From Ophiobolus disseminans (taxonomy: Eukaryota; Ascomycota; Dothideomycetes; Pleosporales; Phaeosphaeriaceae), in the NCBI GenBank assembly GCA_010093685.1, contig MU006222.1, positions 434,001 through 498,000 of the forward strand: a stretch of 64,000 nucleotides of DNA. The letters are read 5' to 3'. Numbering within the stretch: position 1 is the first letter of the stretch; each line of letters starts with the position of its first letter. The notes beneath the pieces were generated by a model. The model was not told where the DNA came from and searched no databases. It saw only the letters and a program-made list of their open reading frames with translations. Of the stretch, positions 1 through 11,040 are shown piece by piece. The translations under genes and the position numbers were made by a program.

Positions 1-354
1 TCCTTATATATATGCCTTATATTCTTAAAGTGTCTATCTAGCATCTTGTAATGCTTATAGTCCTCCTTAAAGGCCTTTATTCTAGCGGTTAAGAGTTCTA
101 ACACTCTTGTTAGGATCTGTATATTAACTACTAGGGTATAGTTAGCAACTAATAGAGGTAAAGGTACTACTAGTTTTGGTGTTAGAAGTGTTGTTAAGTC
201 TAGATTAATCTTGTCCTAGATCTTATAGATAGTGCAGCGTAATTGTAGCTGTAAAATCTAGGCTGTCTAGTTAGTGTAATCTCTTAGCGCTGCTGTAGCA
301 TCGCGTGTTATTGTAGTTGCTATTGTATTTAGTAGAGGCAGTAAGACTCTTAAT
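1..354 (-). pseudogene. Copia C gag 5' region (RIP-degraded)
   Basis: AT-rich sequence with no usable frame on either strand. On the minus strand it ends at a primer-binding site and LTR exactly like the other Copia elements here, so it should be the start of gag. Its wording resembles the gag start of Copia A near 45370-45640. The rest of the element lies outside the window to the left. TAG and TAA codons replace Gln and Trp positions, as RIP would produce. Assignment to gag rests on position and similarity, not on a recognisable domain. Confidence 0.55.
338..354 (-). promoter_or_regulatory. Primer-binding site of Copia C (Lys-CUU anticodon-arm type)
   Basis: The plus strand reads gtaagactcttaat directly before the LTR start at 355. 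Apart from one G-to-A change it is the same motif (tgagactcttaat) found at 2579-2595, 45691-45707 and 48656-48673. It matches the anticodon stem-loop of eukaryotic tRNA-Lys(CUU), so a half-tRNA primer is inferred. Confidence 0.6.
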
Positions 355-489
355 TGTTAGATAGTATAAAGTTTAATCTTGATGTAATTTTTAATCGTGT
401 TAATTAATTATTCTGTTTTTCGTCTTCTCTCTAGGTTCGTGGTTTTCTACAATAGAGGGGCACCTGCATAAGCGCACTTTCTCCTAACA
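355..489 (-). repeat. 5' LTR of Copia C
   Basis: 135 bp bounded by TGTTAGAT and CCTAACA, a TG..CA pair with short inverted ends, directly beside the primer site. No partner LTR is in the window, so the target duplication cannot be checked. It appears to be inserted in the Copia A-type element that resumes at 490. Confidence 0.6.
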
Positions 490-2595
490 GGCCCTAAACT
501 TAATGTCTAATAGTACCTTATATCTAACAGCTTCTTATAGGAGTAGAAGTTAATAGCTAGTCTTTCTCCTAGTCCTAGGTCATTGTTGCGTAGTGTGCGG
601 CGTATTTAACGCTTAGCTTTAGCTTTGCTACATAAGTTGCACTTAACTGTAGTAATGCCTTTAATGCGCACCCTCTTAGCTTACTAAACAAGGTGCTTAA
701 TAGCTACTAGGCCTAGATAGCCTAGGCGCTTGTGCTAGGTAATAGCTAAGGATCTTTATAGTACTCTTAGTGTTCTTAAGTTTGTTGTATAGAAGGCTAA
801 GTTAATAGTCGAGTTAATAGTTAAGTAGTGTTCTAACACCTATTGGCTATAAAGCTCAGTAAGCCTTCCTAGAATAGATCTATCTAGTCTCCTGAGTGTA
901 GTAGGTTTATGCTTAGTTTCCTACTATATGCCTAGCTGCCTAAGAAGGCGGAATAATACTAGGTTGCATAGGATGTCTAGGCAGATAGCAACATCATAAA
1001 GGATAAGCTTAGTTGTTCTGCCCTAACCAGTTAGGAATAGGTCTAGTAAACTATACCCTATAATCTAGAGTTAAGAGTTACCTACCTATATAAAGTCGCT
1101 AGGTGTACATAGTCTATTGTTATAGGTGCGCTCTAGGTTGTTAGTGATGTAGCAGGTTAAGCCTAAGTCCAGAATAAAGAAGTGTTTCAAAGAGTAACCT
1201 TAATTGCCACTAACTTAGAATAAGGCCTTAGTAATTGCGGCAATTTGCTAACCTTCTAGTCATTATTAATTGTTATCAGAGACATCCTAGATAATTAGTG
1301 TCTAGGAGTCTGATCTCTTAATGTGTAGAGTTTGAGACTTTAATCTGCTCTTGCTTCTTAATGCTCCTTAAAGGATAGTGTCGTGCTTGCGCTTGTATTC
1401 TACAAGGGTGCGCATAGTAGAGTTTAGCTTCTACTATTTAGGTGCTTGGTTATTATTAATATACTAGCAATCTTTAATGTTATAGACTTAGTCACATGCT
1501 AGGCACTTCTTACCTAAAGATGCCTTGTTACTAGCAGGTCTTTTGCTAGACTAAGAGGAGAATTAATTGCTCTTCCTCTTTCTACTAGGGTTTCTTTCCC
1601 TGTATTTAGATAGCGCGCTGTTTTCCATAGCTTTAGAAGCGTCCTTCTAGCTATCCTAGGTAGTTGCACTACTATCAGCGAGAAATAAGGAGTTATTAGC
1701 TACAGCAATAAATGCCTGCTTTTTATTCACTAGTTTCAGCGGATAATTTAGGCTCATGTATTCCTAGAAGCGTTTCATTATCTCCTTTCTTGTTATAAGA
1801 GAATTAAACCTTCTAGTATCTTAGAAGGTTGCAGCCTATATAGGTGCTGCCTTGTTTACAGCCTACAGGAAGTCTTTAGTAATATTGTTAATATTATGTA
1901 CCTTAGACACTCTATGCACTGTTGCATCAGATAATGCTTTATTATATTCTACTAGCTATGTATCCTAATTATGTGTATTGCGCATAGGCTTAAGGGCGGT
2001 GTAGTAGCGTTCGCGTGTGCGTTCCTTTTTAAGGCGATTATTAACCCTAGCAGTGAGCTTAAGATTAGAAAGCCACTAGCGTAGTAACTGTTCTAGTAGG
2101 CAGCATGTGCGTTAGAGATAGAGCGCAACTGTTAATTGGATTAGCTAGGTGACATGCTAAATACTCTTCTGTTAAGTATTATATTAGTAGAGATTAAGCT
2201 TATATCTCTTAGTAAGGGTCTTGTAGTAGTCTATATCCTCCTTGTAGGCTTTCTAGCCTTAGATTAATAGCATAGATAGGCGTGTTGCCTCCTGGATTCC
2301 AGCTGCAGCGCTGTACTAGGATAGTTTAGGCAGATCTAGCATGACTAGCTTAATCAGGAATAGGACTAGTTCTTCTTTCTTTACATTGTCCTAGATGTTG
2401 TAGGCAGCGCAGCGCGCTTTAACTTAAGTAAGCTAAGTAGTCTAGTTATACTAGTTGCTGAGGATAATAGTTGCATCGCGTAGGTTAATAAGCGACATAG
2501 TGTGGTTGTTGAATAGCTTTTGTTAGGTAGCCTTAGTAGGTAGCCTTAGTAGTAGCTTTAGTAGTAGCTTTAGTAAAGGCAGTGAGACTCTTAAT
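490..2595 (-). pseudogene. Copia A-type element, integrase-to-gag part, RIP-degraded
   Basis: Degenerate minus-strand Copia internal region. It aligns by eye along its length with 43690-45707 of the complete Copia A element; for example the stretches at 540-760 and 43700-43920 are nearly identical apart from C/T and G/A differences. TAG codons break every frame. The primer site at 2579-2595 (gcagtgagactcttaat) matches the Lys-CUU anticodon arm. The reverse-transcriptase half is not present; Copia C interrupts the element at 489/490. Confidence 0.7.
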
Positions 2596-2791
2596 TGTTA
2601 GATTTAATAAGGTATTAGACCTCGATAATAGATTAGATGAATTGATAATAATGTTGTATTGTAGTGTTCTCTCGGTTAAGTGCGGAGTTTAACTAGGTGT
2701 TAGATCTAGTACTAGTGTGCCAAGGCGCTTGTGCCGGCCCCTTCTGTTTCTTTTAGTGTTAGTAGCCTCATAGCACCCCTGATATCTGACA
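2596..2791 (-). repeat. 5' LTR of the left Copia A-type element
   Basis: 196 bp, TGTTAGAT to ATCTGACA. It matches the 281-bp LTRs at 40591 and 45708 but holds only one copy of the 3' terminal unit that those LTRs have in triplicate. It abuts the MITE at 2792, which lacks its left terminus, so this Copia probably inserted into the MITE. Confidence 0.75.
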
Positions 2792-3149
2792 TAGGTATAG
2801 GTTAGGTTAGGGTCGCACGAGCCTCTAGGTATAGGTTAGGTTAGAGTCGTATAGACCTGTGGTTGTGGTTGGGTTGTAGTAGCTCTAGCGCGGGTAGAGG
2901 TAAGGTTATATTACGTTAGACCTAGATAGGGGTGTAGCCAATCAGGTATGTGATAATTAGCCGTGATAACGTATTCTATTAGCTTAAAATCACGTCTGTG
3001 CGACCTAACCCCAACCTAAGGTCTGTGCGACCGTAACCCAACCTCTACCTAGTACTAGCGCGAAAAATCTAGGTTAGGGTTAGGGTATACCTAGGGTATC
3101 ACGTGAGGCATCCTAACCCCAACCTAACCTATACCTATTTACTAGCCTA
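2792..3149 (+). mobile_element. hAT-like MITE, copy 1 (left end missing)
   Basis: An inverted copy of the complete MITE at 5658-6049. Its right end is ACTAGCCTA, matching the terminal ACCAGCCTA of copy 2 after one RIP-like change. The interior has paired motifs of the type GGTTAGGGTCGCAC on both sides, giving a largely self-complementary element. The first 30 or so bases are missing because the Copia LTR ending at 2791 joins here. Repeated GGTTAGGG words look telomere-like but are internal to the element. Confidence 0.7.
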
Positions 3150-3355
3150 CTGCTGTCTAGTCTCTTAGAACTCGGATTCTAAGGAACTACCTAAGTTCTC
3201 TAAGCTTCCTTAGCTCGTACACGGCCTCTAGTTGCCTCTTAAATTAATAGTGATCTTCAAGATAGTCTAGGTGCACCAGCACTACGATATTATTAACGTA
3301 GAAGAAGACTATAAGTCTCTTATTAGTAAATAGCTAAAGAACGTCCTTAACTAGT

Positions 3356-3580
3356 TGTTAGATGTGATCAGCCTTTCAGCAGAGCGCTTAGAGACGGCAG
3401 AACTAATCATGTGCTGGATTACTGCTAGCGCAGACTTAGGATAAGGAAGATAAAGATAAGCAGAGGAGACCCCTTAAGAGAACACAGAAGACACACAATA
3501 AATACACAACTATTAATTATAATTAATACTAATCAACATTATTCATCTTTACACGATCTGATTAACCCTCCGATCTGACA
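3356..3580 (+). repeat. Solo LTR of the Copia B family
   Basis: 225 bp from TGTTAGAT to ATCTGACA, the reverse complement of the Copia B LTRs at 38028-38252 and 48674-48898 and of the same length. It is flanked by CTAGT on both sides (3351-3355 and 3581-3585), a clean 5-bp target duplication. This is the footprint of a full Copia B that inserted into Copia E and was lost by LTR-LTR recombination. Confidence 0.85.
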
Positions 3581-5657
3581 CTAGTCTTCGACCTAGCTTA
3601 ATTAGCGTCCCCTTTAGGTGCTTGTACTAGAGCAGTGGCGCGTCCCTAAGCCTATACAAAGCTCTCTTAAGCTTAAGTAGTTTACCTAGCTGCGCTACGT
3701 ACAGCTCTAGAGTCTGTACGTAGACTAGCTTGTCTAAAGGTGCGTTTCAGAACGCGTTTAGCACATCGTATTAATATGCCTTTAGGCTAAAGGCTGCTGT
3801 AAGAGCTATAAGAAACCTAAATACTCTTGCAGCTAGCGTGGCTGCATACGTGTCGTCGCAGTTATCCTAGAGGTCCCCTCTTACAACAAGTCGTGCCTTG
3901 TACTTGTATAGTAGTCTATCTTTATCGAACTTGTATGTAAATACCTACATTAAGGGCAGTATCTAGGTGTTAGCTTCTGCAGCTAACGTTGTCTTAAAGC
4001 AACCTTTCTTCTAGCAGCTTTTAAATTCTTTAACTGCTGCGGCTGTAAACTCCTGTCCAAACGGGTGCTTCTCTAGGTCTTTCTACCTCTTTAGTGGAGG
4101 TGGCAGCTAGTCTCTATGTAGCCGCAATTTCTGCGGTTTAACTAGCTGCAGCGCTGCTGCAAATGCGACAAAGTACGTGCTAAGCGTCTTCCTCTGCCTT
4201 TTCCTAGTCAGGACGTTTGACTCGCCGAGCTGGCTGCTGATCTCTTTACGCCTCGGAGCGTTGTTCGATCGTCGATCTAGCGCTTCTCTATCAGCTAGTA
4301 CAGGCTCCTATCCTCGTAGCATCTTAACAGCCTCAGCCTTAGGCTCCGGCTCTAGCGTATCCTCCTAAGTCGTTAGTTCTACAGTGCTCTTAGGCGTTGG
4401 CAACGCGTGAGACGTGTTCTTGTCTTAGTCTACTTAAGCGTCCTGCTCAGTTTAACTTAGACTACTTTAGTCTGTCTGTGCTAACTGCAGGAGCAGCTTA
4501 ATCTCCTAGTTAGTCTCTTCTAGTAGCTCTAGAACGTCTAGAATTGTCACCACCTCTCTTAGAGTCTATCGGTCTGGGTAGATAGGCTCTGTCCCTTTAT
4601 TAGACATAAAGACGACGTCCCTTGTCCTAAGGACTCGTCCTAATGCTAGTATCTATACTCAGTATATGTTTATAGAGTTGTACCCAACTAGCTGTCCAAT
4701 TAGCGCGCGAGATTCGAGCTTCTCTCTACGCTTTAGCTTGTTGTTCAGCACGTAGGCTTAGGCTCCCGCAACGTTAAGGTAAGCTACTAATAGCTTCTGT
4801 CTACGCACGACCTCGTACAGGGTTCTCTATCCTAGTGCTTTAACAGGTGTCCTGTTAAGCAGATAGACTGCCATAAGACAGCACTTATTTAAGAACTCTA
4901 TTAGCAGTTGTCTATTAATTCTGATCGCTCTCCCCTAGATCACGATTATCTTCCTAGCCTGTTCTAATAGGCCGTTCTGCTTCTTAGTATACTCTGCTCA
5001 AGGCTCTACAACAATGCCTAGATCTCAAAGTACTTAGAATAACTTGCTGTATCTACGCTTATTATTAAGCTGTATAACTATTACGTTAGCGCTAAACTTA
5101 CGCTTGATCTTAGCTAGCAGGCGCATAACTATGCGCTTAAGAGTACCTAAGCTCTTGTCTAGCAGGCAGCATGCCTTATGCTACTTGCTGTATAAGCATA
5201 CTGCGTAAAGCATCTACAGGTCTCTATTGTAGCAGCGCTCGTTTTGCTCTCTTAGCTGCATAAGGTCTATGCCTAGTTAGTAGAATAGATAATTAGCTAG
5301 CTCACTTTAAGCTCTTCTGCTTACAAACTTGTAGAGCTTTGTCTTAATACTAACCTTACAGTCTGTCTATGCTAGAGCAATTAATTGCTCTTTAACGTTA
5401 ATCCTAAGCACATAATTGTTTAAGTGCCTAACTGTTTTACGGCTAACATAGCCGAACATACGGTGCGCTATCTCCTAACTAACGCTAAGATCCTTTCTTA
5501 GTTCCTTTAAGGGCTTTGCGTACCGCGTCGCGTACACAGAGAGGAGGTCTAGCTCTACTCTCTGTTCTCTGTTAACGTCCACGATCTAGTGGCCGTCTCT
5601 ATACTAGAGTAGACAGACTACGTTCGAGGCCTTCTTCTGATATAGACAGTCCCTGTG

Positions 5658-6049
5658 TAGGCTAGTAAAAGGGTATAGTTTAGGTTAGGGTTGGGTTGCC
5701 TTACGTAATACCTTAGCCGTGACCCAACCCCAACCCATTTTTTTTGCGCTAGTACTGGGTATAGGTTGGGTCCAGGTCGCACGGGCCTTAGGTTGAGGTT
5801 GGGTCGCACAGACATAATTTTAAGCTAATTAGGCTGCTTATTACAGCTAATTATCACATACATAATTGGCTATACCCCTGTCTAGGTCTAACATAATACA
5901 ACCCTAACCTCTACCCGCGCTAGAGCTACCACAACCCAACCACAGCTACAGGTCCGTGCGACCTCAACCTAACCAATACCTCAAGGCCTGTGCGACCCCA
6001 ACCCAACCTATACCCACTGCTAGGTACCTTAACCTTTTTTACCAGCCTA
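5658..6049 (-). mobile_element. hAT-like MITE, copy 2 (complete)
   Basis: 392 bp. The ends are TAGGCTAGT and ACCAGCCTA (one mismatch), and further inward GGGTATAG pairs with CTATACCC. The 8-bp TCCCTGTG lies on both sides (5650-5657 and 6050-6057). An 8-bp duplication is typical of the hAT superfamily; there is no coding capacity, so it is a non-autonomous element. It interrupts Copia E in the stretch just before the pre-integrase region. Confidence 0.8.
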
Positions 6050-7755
6050 TCCCTGTGTGAACGGTCTGTAGGCACTGTATTCCAGCTACCTAACCTAGAT
6101 GCTATTTATAGTCGAGATGAAGAGAAAAGTAAGAGTGTGCGACTATCCTGCTTATTGAGGGTTAGTGCGCGGCCCGTGTGCTCTTAGCGGCGGGGAAGCG
6201 ACTAGGCTAGCAGCCTAGTCATGTGACTCAGGGCTCAGCCCGTTACACCCTGCCTGAGTTAAAGTAGATGCCTAGAGATCGGCTCCGCGATAGACTAACG
6301 ACGCTTGTGAAGAAGCTAGTGATATACGCTACCTACGTAAGCTTTATCTATCCTTCTCCTGTCGGAGTCTTAACCTGTATAGTTGTCTCTCCCCACTCTT
6401 CGACTTAAGCAAGGACTCCACCTGCATACACGACATCTGAGGATCCACCTCTCTTTATTGTGTTCTAGCTAGCGTCCTTTGTATTTGTAACGTGGCAGTT
6501 TGAACTAGGGTTAAGGATCTATTGCGTAAGTAGCGGTGGAGCTGTTACCCCTGTAGCTGCAGCCGTCTGCAGTACCGCGTTGACATGAGGCCTATCGCGA
6601 GCCGGCTGGCCGTCGTCTATGCTGATTACTAACGTACTCGGCTTTGAGTCCTTCCTCAGCCTTTGCTCTACTGCTCGTAGAGTGTTGGCTGTCACATTTG
6701 TCGTAGGAGCGTCTAGCCTTTCGTCCGAACAGCCTTGTTTACGTACGGGCAGCTTTTAAACTTGTGCTTCTCTCTATCAAGACAAGTCGGTGTCTAGGAA
6801 TCTGAACGCGTACGAGTTGCATTCGACTTTCCTGCTTTCTAGGCTACTGGCAGAGCTTCTGCCTGCGTCTGTCGGTTGTCACTGTTACCTGCTACTTCGA
6901 GCGTAGCAAATGTCCTAAGTCCTAACGCTATTGGTCGCATACGTCGGTAGTACAATCTGAACTCTGCAATCAGATCTGCAATTGGTGGAAAATCTTCATC
7001 CTTCTGTTTCTTCTTGATTAGATCCTGCAGCTAGGTAGCTGTTATTAAGGCCTCTAATTAACAGGATGAATTCCTCCTGCGCTCTGTTGCTAGTTGTCTC
7101 TAGCATGCTAGCTTCTGCAAGGAGTTGGGTAACTGTCACCCACTTGTTAGACTAGGTGTCTAGATTAGCTCTCTTTGGCCTTGTGCAGACCGCCCTGTAC
7201 CGAGCTCTTAGCTAATAATTTCTCTCTCCAATCGATAGACAGAGGTGCTTCTTTAGCATCCTTAGCTAGCTGTGTGCGTCTGCATAGTCAAGAATTAGGT
7301 CTAAGTAGTTAACGTTAATTGTCTGCATAATCTCTAGGCTTAGACTGCGGAGAGCCTTCTTCTTTATAAGCTACCTAGCCTTATCTCTGTTAAATTGTCT
7401 AGCCTAGGAGTTGTACACAGCAAGCTCTGTCGCTGTTAAGTCTAGGATATTGATCTGCTCTTCTAGCTGAGGATTTCTAAATCTCCTCACCTTAAGCTCA
7501 ACAGGTTTCTCGTCTTCTAGTTTCTTTAGCGTCTCTTGCAAAAGATCTAGGTTAACGTACTCCTATAGACTATTCCTGTCTGCAGATATCTTCCTTGTAA
7601 ACAGGTATTTCAACTAATTGTCTAGCGTTCTAAGGGTAATAGACGCTCTTGTCACCTGCGTATCCAGCTCTTAAGTCGTTATGACTTTAATGCTAAATCT
7701 GCTCCTAGTGTTAAGTATCGTTGATAGGGTGAACGCAGTGATTAAATAAGGGCTT

Positions 7756-7768
7756 CTAGGCTTATAAC
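7756..7768 (-). promoter_or_regulatory. Primer-binding site of Copia E (initiator-Met anticodon-arm type)
   Basis: The plus strand reads ctaggcttataac directly before the LTR. It equals ccgggctcataac of the better preserved Copia at 18570-18582 after three C-to-T or G-to-A changes. The undamaged form matches the anticodon stem-loop of initiator tRNA-Met (gggctcataac). Confidence 0.6.
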
Positions 7769-7823
7769 TGTAACGGTGTGTAGAGAGGGGGAGGACTGCG
7801 CTAAATTAACTATCTAAGGTAGG

Positions 7824-8364
7824 TGCCAGGACGCAGGTCCGCACCCACTACGCCATGCAACCAAAAAGGTATGTATAATCAATGAACATTGATCATGGTG
7901 TGCGGAACAGTATATATCGTGCAGGCGCAGCCGACGCACGAGGCTTTGCCTCACGTGCGCGCGTACGCCTTACAATATCCCCCTTCTTCGCAGCGCATGC
8001 CCTCAGGCGCTCAGCGCACCCTGTTGGCGCATGCCTACACAGGCAGGTAATACTGGACCTTCCAGCAGCTCTCGATGGCGCTCCGGCGCCAACCGGCCCA
8101 AAAGACGCACATCTCAGCCCCGCAGAGCCGGCTATGCTGAGCTGGCCTCGCGCGGGGTCGAACTAGCGACTAGCTCGACCTACCCCGCGCACCAGTCGTT
8201 CATTGATCATAATGTCAGGACGCAGGTCTGCACCCGCTGCGCTATGCAGCCAAAAAGGTATGTATAATCAATGAACATTGATCATGGTGTGCAGAACAGT
8301 ATATCTCGTACAGGCCGCAGCCGACGCACGAGGCTTTGCCTCACGTGCGCGCGTGCGCCTTACA
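7824..8364 (-). mobile_element. TRIM element, copy 1 (541 bp)
   Basis: A terminal-repeat retrotransposon in miniature: two LTRs of about 152 bp (7824-7974 and 8213-8364) around a 238-bp non-coding middle. On the minus strand the order is 5' LTR, primer site (8198-8211), a GC-rich hairpin, polypurine tract (7975-7989), 3' LTR. The 5-bp target GTAGG is present at 7819-7823 and 8365-8369. It is the same family as 55397-55935. It encodes nothing, so it needs proteins from another element. Confidence 0.88.
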
Positions 8365-8369
8365 GTAGG

Positions 8370-8521
8370 TGTTAGGACGCAGGTCTGCACCCACTGCGCC
8401 ATGCAGCCAAAAAGGAATATATAATCAATAAACATCGATTAGAGTGTGCAGAATAGTATATATCGTATAGGCCGCAGCCGTCGCACGAGGCTTTGCCTCA
8501 CGTGCGCGCGTACGCCTTACA
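8370..8521 (-). repeat. Solo LTR of the TRIM family
   Basis: 152 bp from TGTTAGGACG to CGCCTTACA, a RIP-diverged version of the TRIM LTR. It is flanked by GTAGG at 8365-8369 and 8522-8526. The left copy of GTAGG is shared with the neighbouring complete TRIM. Confidence 0.85.
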
Positions 8522-8608
8522 GTAGGCAGATCCGCTTATATACATAACCGTACATAAGCTGTCCTAACTTGTGCTAGAGTAGGTCTAGGCAGAGCCTAAA
8601 CTGTTACA

Positions 8609-8917
8609 CTATATTCATCGCTTTTAGAGCATTGCACAAGATGTGCTCTACCGAGAGTTCTACGGCAACGGTCCTAATATTACCCTATTCTTGAGAACTA
8701 TTCTAGAGAATAAGACTCTAGCATCTTAAGTGCGCTATATCTCTATAATAGAGTTCTACTATTGTCTAGAATAGCTATACCCGCAAAGCTTTATTATTTT
8801 GTTGTCTCTGCACCTTCTGCACCTAAACATACCGTTACACTACAAAAAGCTTTAGTACTAACAAATCGCTTATAGAAAAGCCCTAGCTACGCTACTACTT
8901 ACCTAACTACTACCATG
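8609..8917. other. Unassigned AT-rich sequence left of the Fot1 element
   Basis: No open frame, RNA gene or repeat recognised. TAG-rich composition suggests an older RIP-degraded element. Together with 11041-11761 it is the target into which the Fot1-like element inserted. Confidence 0.4.
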
Positions 8918-11040
8918 GGTGACGGCGTAACGACCGGGACGGCGTAACGCCCGCTCCGAACACCAAAATCAACACCACAACATGAAGCTATTAAGCCACG
9001 TACAATAGCTATTATTATGAGATTTTTTGGTGTTGAGTTCTACAGGCCTCTCTCTCTCTATATAGCTATCTATATTTAGCTAGGAGCTTGATCGCTCGGC
9101 CGTGTCGTGACTGAGATGGCTCTTAGCCTACTGCAGCACCTGAGGCCTCTCTACTACCCTGAGGCTCTGCAACAACTCTATTTTTTAGAGCAGCCTTTGC
9201 AGCAGCCTTAGGCCTCATCTTGTTGCCCTTTTAAGTCGCTTTAAGAGCGTTTTGAAGTCGTTGTTGAGTCCTACAAGCAGCTGCTCTGGAGGCCTGTTCT
9301 GCAGCCTTCTCAGCCTTCTCCTTCTCCCTCACTATCCTAGCTTCAGCCCTTGCCTCGCGCCTTACTTGCTTAGCCTAAGCCTTGGCCTGCTTCTTCTCCT
9401 CACGTAGCCTAGCTGCCTCTGCTTTCTAGAGTTGTCGTTGCTCCTCTTCAGCCTCCTAGTGCTGTAGCCGATCACGTGCCTCCTTGACCTTCCTTAGGGA
9501 CTAGAATACAGCCCCACCGTGATACTCCTCCTCTGCCTCTAGAGGCAGAGCTTTGCCTCGCTTTCTACGCTGCCTCTTATTGATAAGAGCCTCCTTGAGT
9601 CTTACGTTCTCATGCTCAGCAAGTACTAATCTGATTGAGAGCTAGTGGATTGTCTAGTTGAGCTTTGAGATCTTTCTCTAGTCTCTACTAGCTATAGCGC
9701 AATTGACTAGCTGCCTAATCTTCCTCCAATCAGAGGCGCTTAAGGCTGAGGAGTCGCTATCGCTTGAGCTGTCCTGTATAGGCTGGCTATTAAATCTCTT
9801 AAGTATTACCTCTAGCTGGAGAGGTGAGAGGCCAGTCGCCTTAAAGGCCTTAAGTATAGTCTTCTCCTTGAATGAGACCTCCTAGGCAGCCATAAACATA
9901 GGATAGAAGTCTCTCTTGCTCATTGAAGTGAGCCCTTAGCACCTCTCTATGAAGGCTGCTACCTAGCCTAAGTAGGCAGAGGAGAGAGGCTTAAACATAA
10001 CGACGTCAAGCGGCTAGAGCGTGTGGGTTGAATGAGGTGGATAGATCGCGAGGAGGATTTGATTGCGATTGCAGTACTCAATAAAATCCATAGTAAGGTG
10101 AGATCCATAGCCATCAAGGATGAGTAGTCGATAGCTCCGCCTAGCCTTCGGCTTTGTAGAGCGATCAAACACCTGCTTCAGCTAGGCTAGGCCTATCTCA
10201 TTGTTCGTCTAGCCTGAGGGTAATGAGGCAAAGTAAGCTCGGTGGTCGTCGGGATCGAACGCCTGCAGCCAGCTATCCTGTATCGAGCCGGAGGCTGATT
10301 GATATATAAGGCTTGGCTCAAGGTAAGATCCATCAGCGCATATACAGGCCAGCAGCGTTATCCACGCTCGTGAGCCATCCTGGAGGTGAGCCTTGATCTT
10401 CCCCTCCTTATATAGCCTCCTGCTGAACACCCGCTTTAAGCGAGTGAGTACTCCTAGCATGAAGCCCTTCTCATCCATATTGTACATATTATGAGGCTCT
10501 ATATCGTATTGGCTGAGCTTACTGCGTAGGAGCTTAAAGTAGAGGCTATACTTTGACTGAGAGTCAGCCTAGTAGCGTGAGCGATCGATTCCAGCAGCCC
10601 AGCGTGAGATAAGATCAACCTAGTGTCGCTCGATATATCGATCAACCTAGTGTACGCCGAGCTCCTTTTTAGCCACCTCTGAGGCAAAGTGTCGTATCAT
10701 TAGCCGTGTAGGAGGTAGGCCTTGCCTTGTAAGGCGCTCAATATAGCGGAGGAGCTCCTTCTCTTGCTAGGGGTGGAGCGCTTGCTGGTTTTGAGCCTTG
10801 GTGCCGCGTGAGCTCGCGATGCGCTAGTGTCTCCGCGCGAGCGTTCTACGATTCACTCTATACTTTGCTGCAATGTGAGTATATACAAGCTTTTCTCCTA
10901 GTTCTAGCGCTTCTATAGCTGCAAGCGCAGCCTCAATTAAGCTTATGTTGATAGAGTTGTTGCGTGTTGAACTTTAGTGGCTGTCGCGATTTTGGTGTTT
11001 GGAGCGGGCGTTACGCTGTCCCGGTCGTTACGCCGTCACC
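8918..11040 (-). mobile_element. Fot1/pogo-type DNA transposon
   Basis: 2.1 kb with inverted terminal repeats of about 53 bp (8918-8970 and 10988-11040, two mismatches), each starting GGTGACGGCGTAACG. Each terminal repeat holds the word gacggcgtaacg (or a one-base variant) twice, possibly transposase binding sites. The expected TA target duplication is clear only on the right (TA at 11041-11042). Between the repeats lies one degraded minus-strand transposase gene. Confidence 0.88.
9066..10968 (-). pseudogene. Fot1/pogo transposase, disabled by stop codons
   Basis: Read on the minus strand. The start has a psq-type helix-turn-helix (near YTHIAAKYRVNRRTLARRH), then a CENP-B-like region. The DDE domain follows, with its three acidic positions visible: YNMDEKGF near 10470, LILDGYGSH near 10120, and PLDVVMF near 10000. 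The C-terminal tail is rich in Lys, Glu and Ala (9160-9560), as in Fot1 relatives, probably a helical or coiled segment. The frame is interrupted mainly by TAG codons at Gln or Trp positions, the RIP signature. No ATG is preserved at the expected start, so the upper boundary is approximate. Confidence 0.82.

Larger units (their letters stand above)
3150..7755 (-). pseudogene. Copia E gag-pol, RIP-degraded, interrupted twice
   Basis: Minus-strand Copia polyprotein reading from about 7750 down to 3150. Recognisable parts in protein order: gag (about 7700-6250); the end of the protease region and the GAG-pre-integrase zinc region (about 6250-5300, with remnants like RMFGYVSRKTVRHL); integrase (5300-4000); and reverse transcriptase, with KARLVVRGDL at about 3860-3900 and the catalytic box YVNN at about 3290 (YVDD in active relatives). 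TAG codons occur at Gln and Trp positions throughout. A solo LTR (3356-3580) and a MITE (5658-6049) are inserted; removing the MITE and one target copy restores a continuous Copia-like frame. RNase H and the 3' LTR are missing on the left. Confidence 0.75.
7769..8608 (-). repeat. 5' LTR of Copia E, split by TRIM insertions
   Basis: It starts TGTAACGG next to the primer site and ends CTGTTACA at 8608. After removal of 7824-8526 the LTR would be 137 bp. No second LTR of this family was found in the window, so the outer boundary is inferred from the inverted ends only. Confidence 0.55.

Noticed and set aside
3071..3100. Telomere-like ggttagggttaggg words near 2800-3130 and 5680-6010
   Set aside because: They lie inside both arms of a MITE with defined ends and an 8-bp duplication; there is no long tandem TTAGGG run, so not a telomere or interstitial telomere.
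7882..8267. Plus-strand ORFs of 78-94 codons
   Set aside because: They are chance openings in the GC-rich TRIM; the antisense and plus frames do not agree between TRIM copies.
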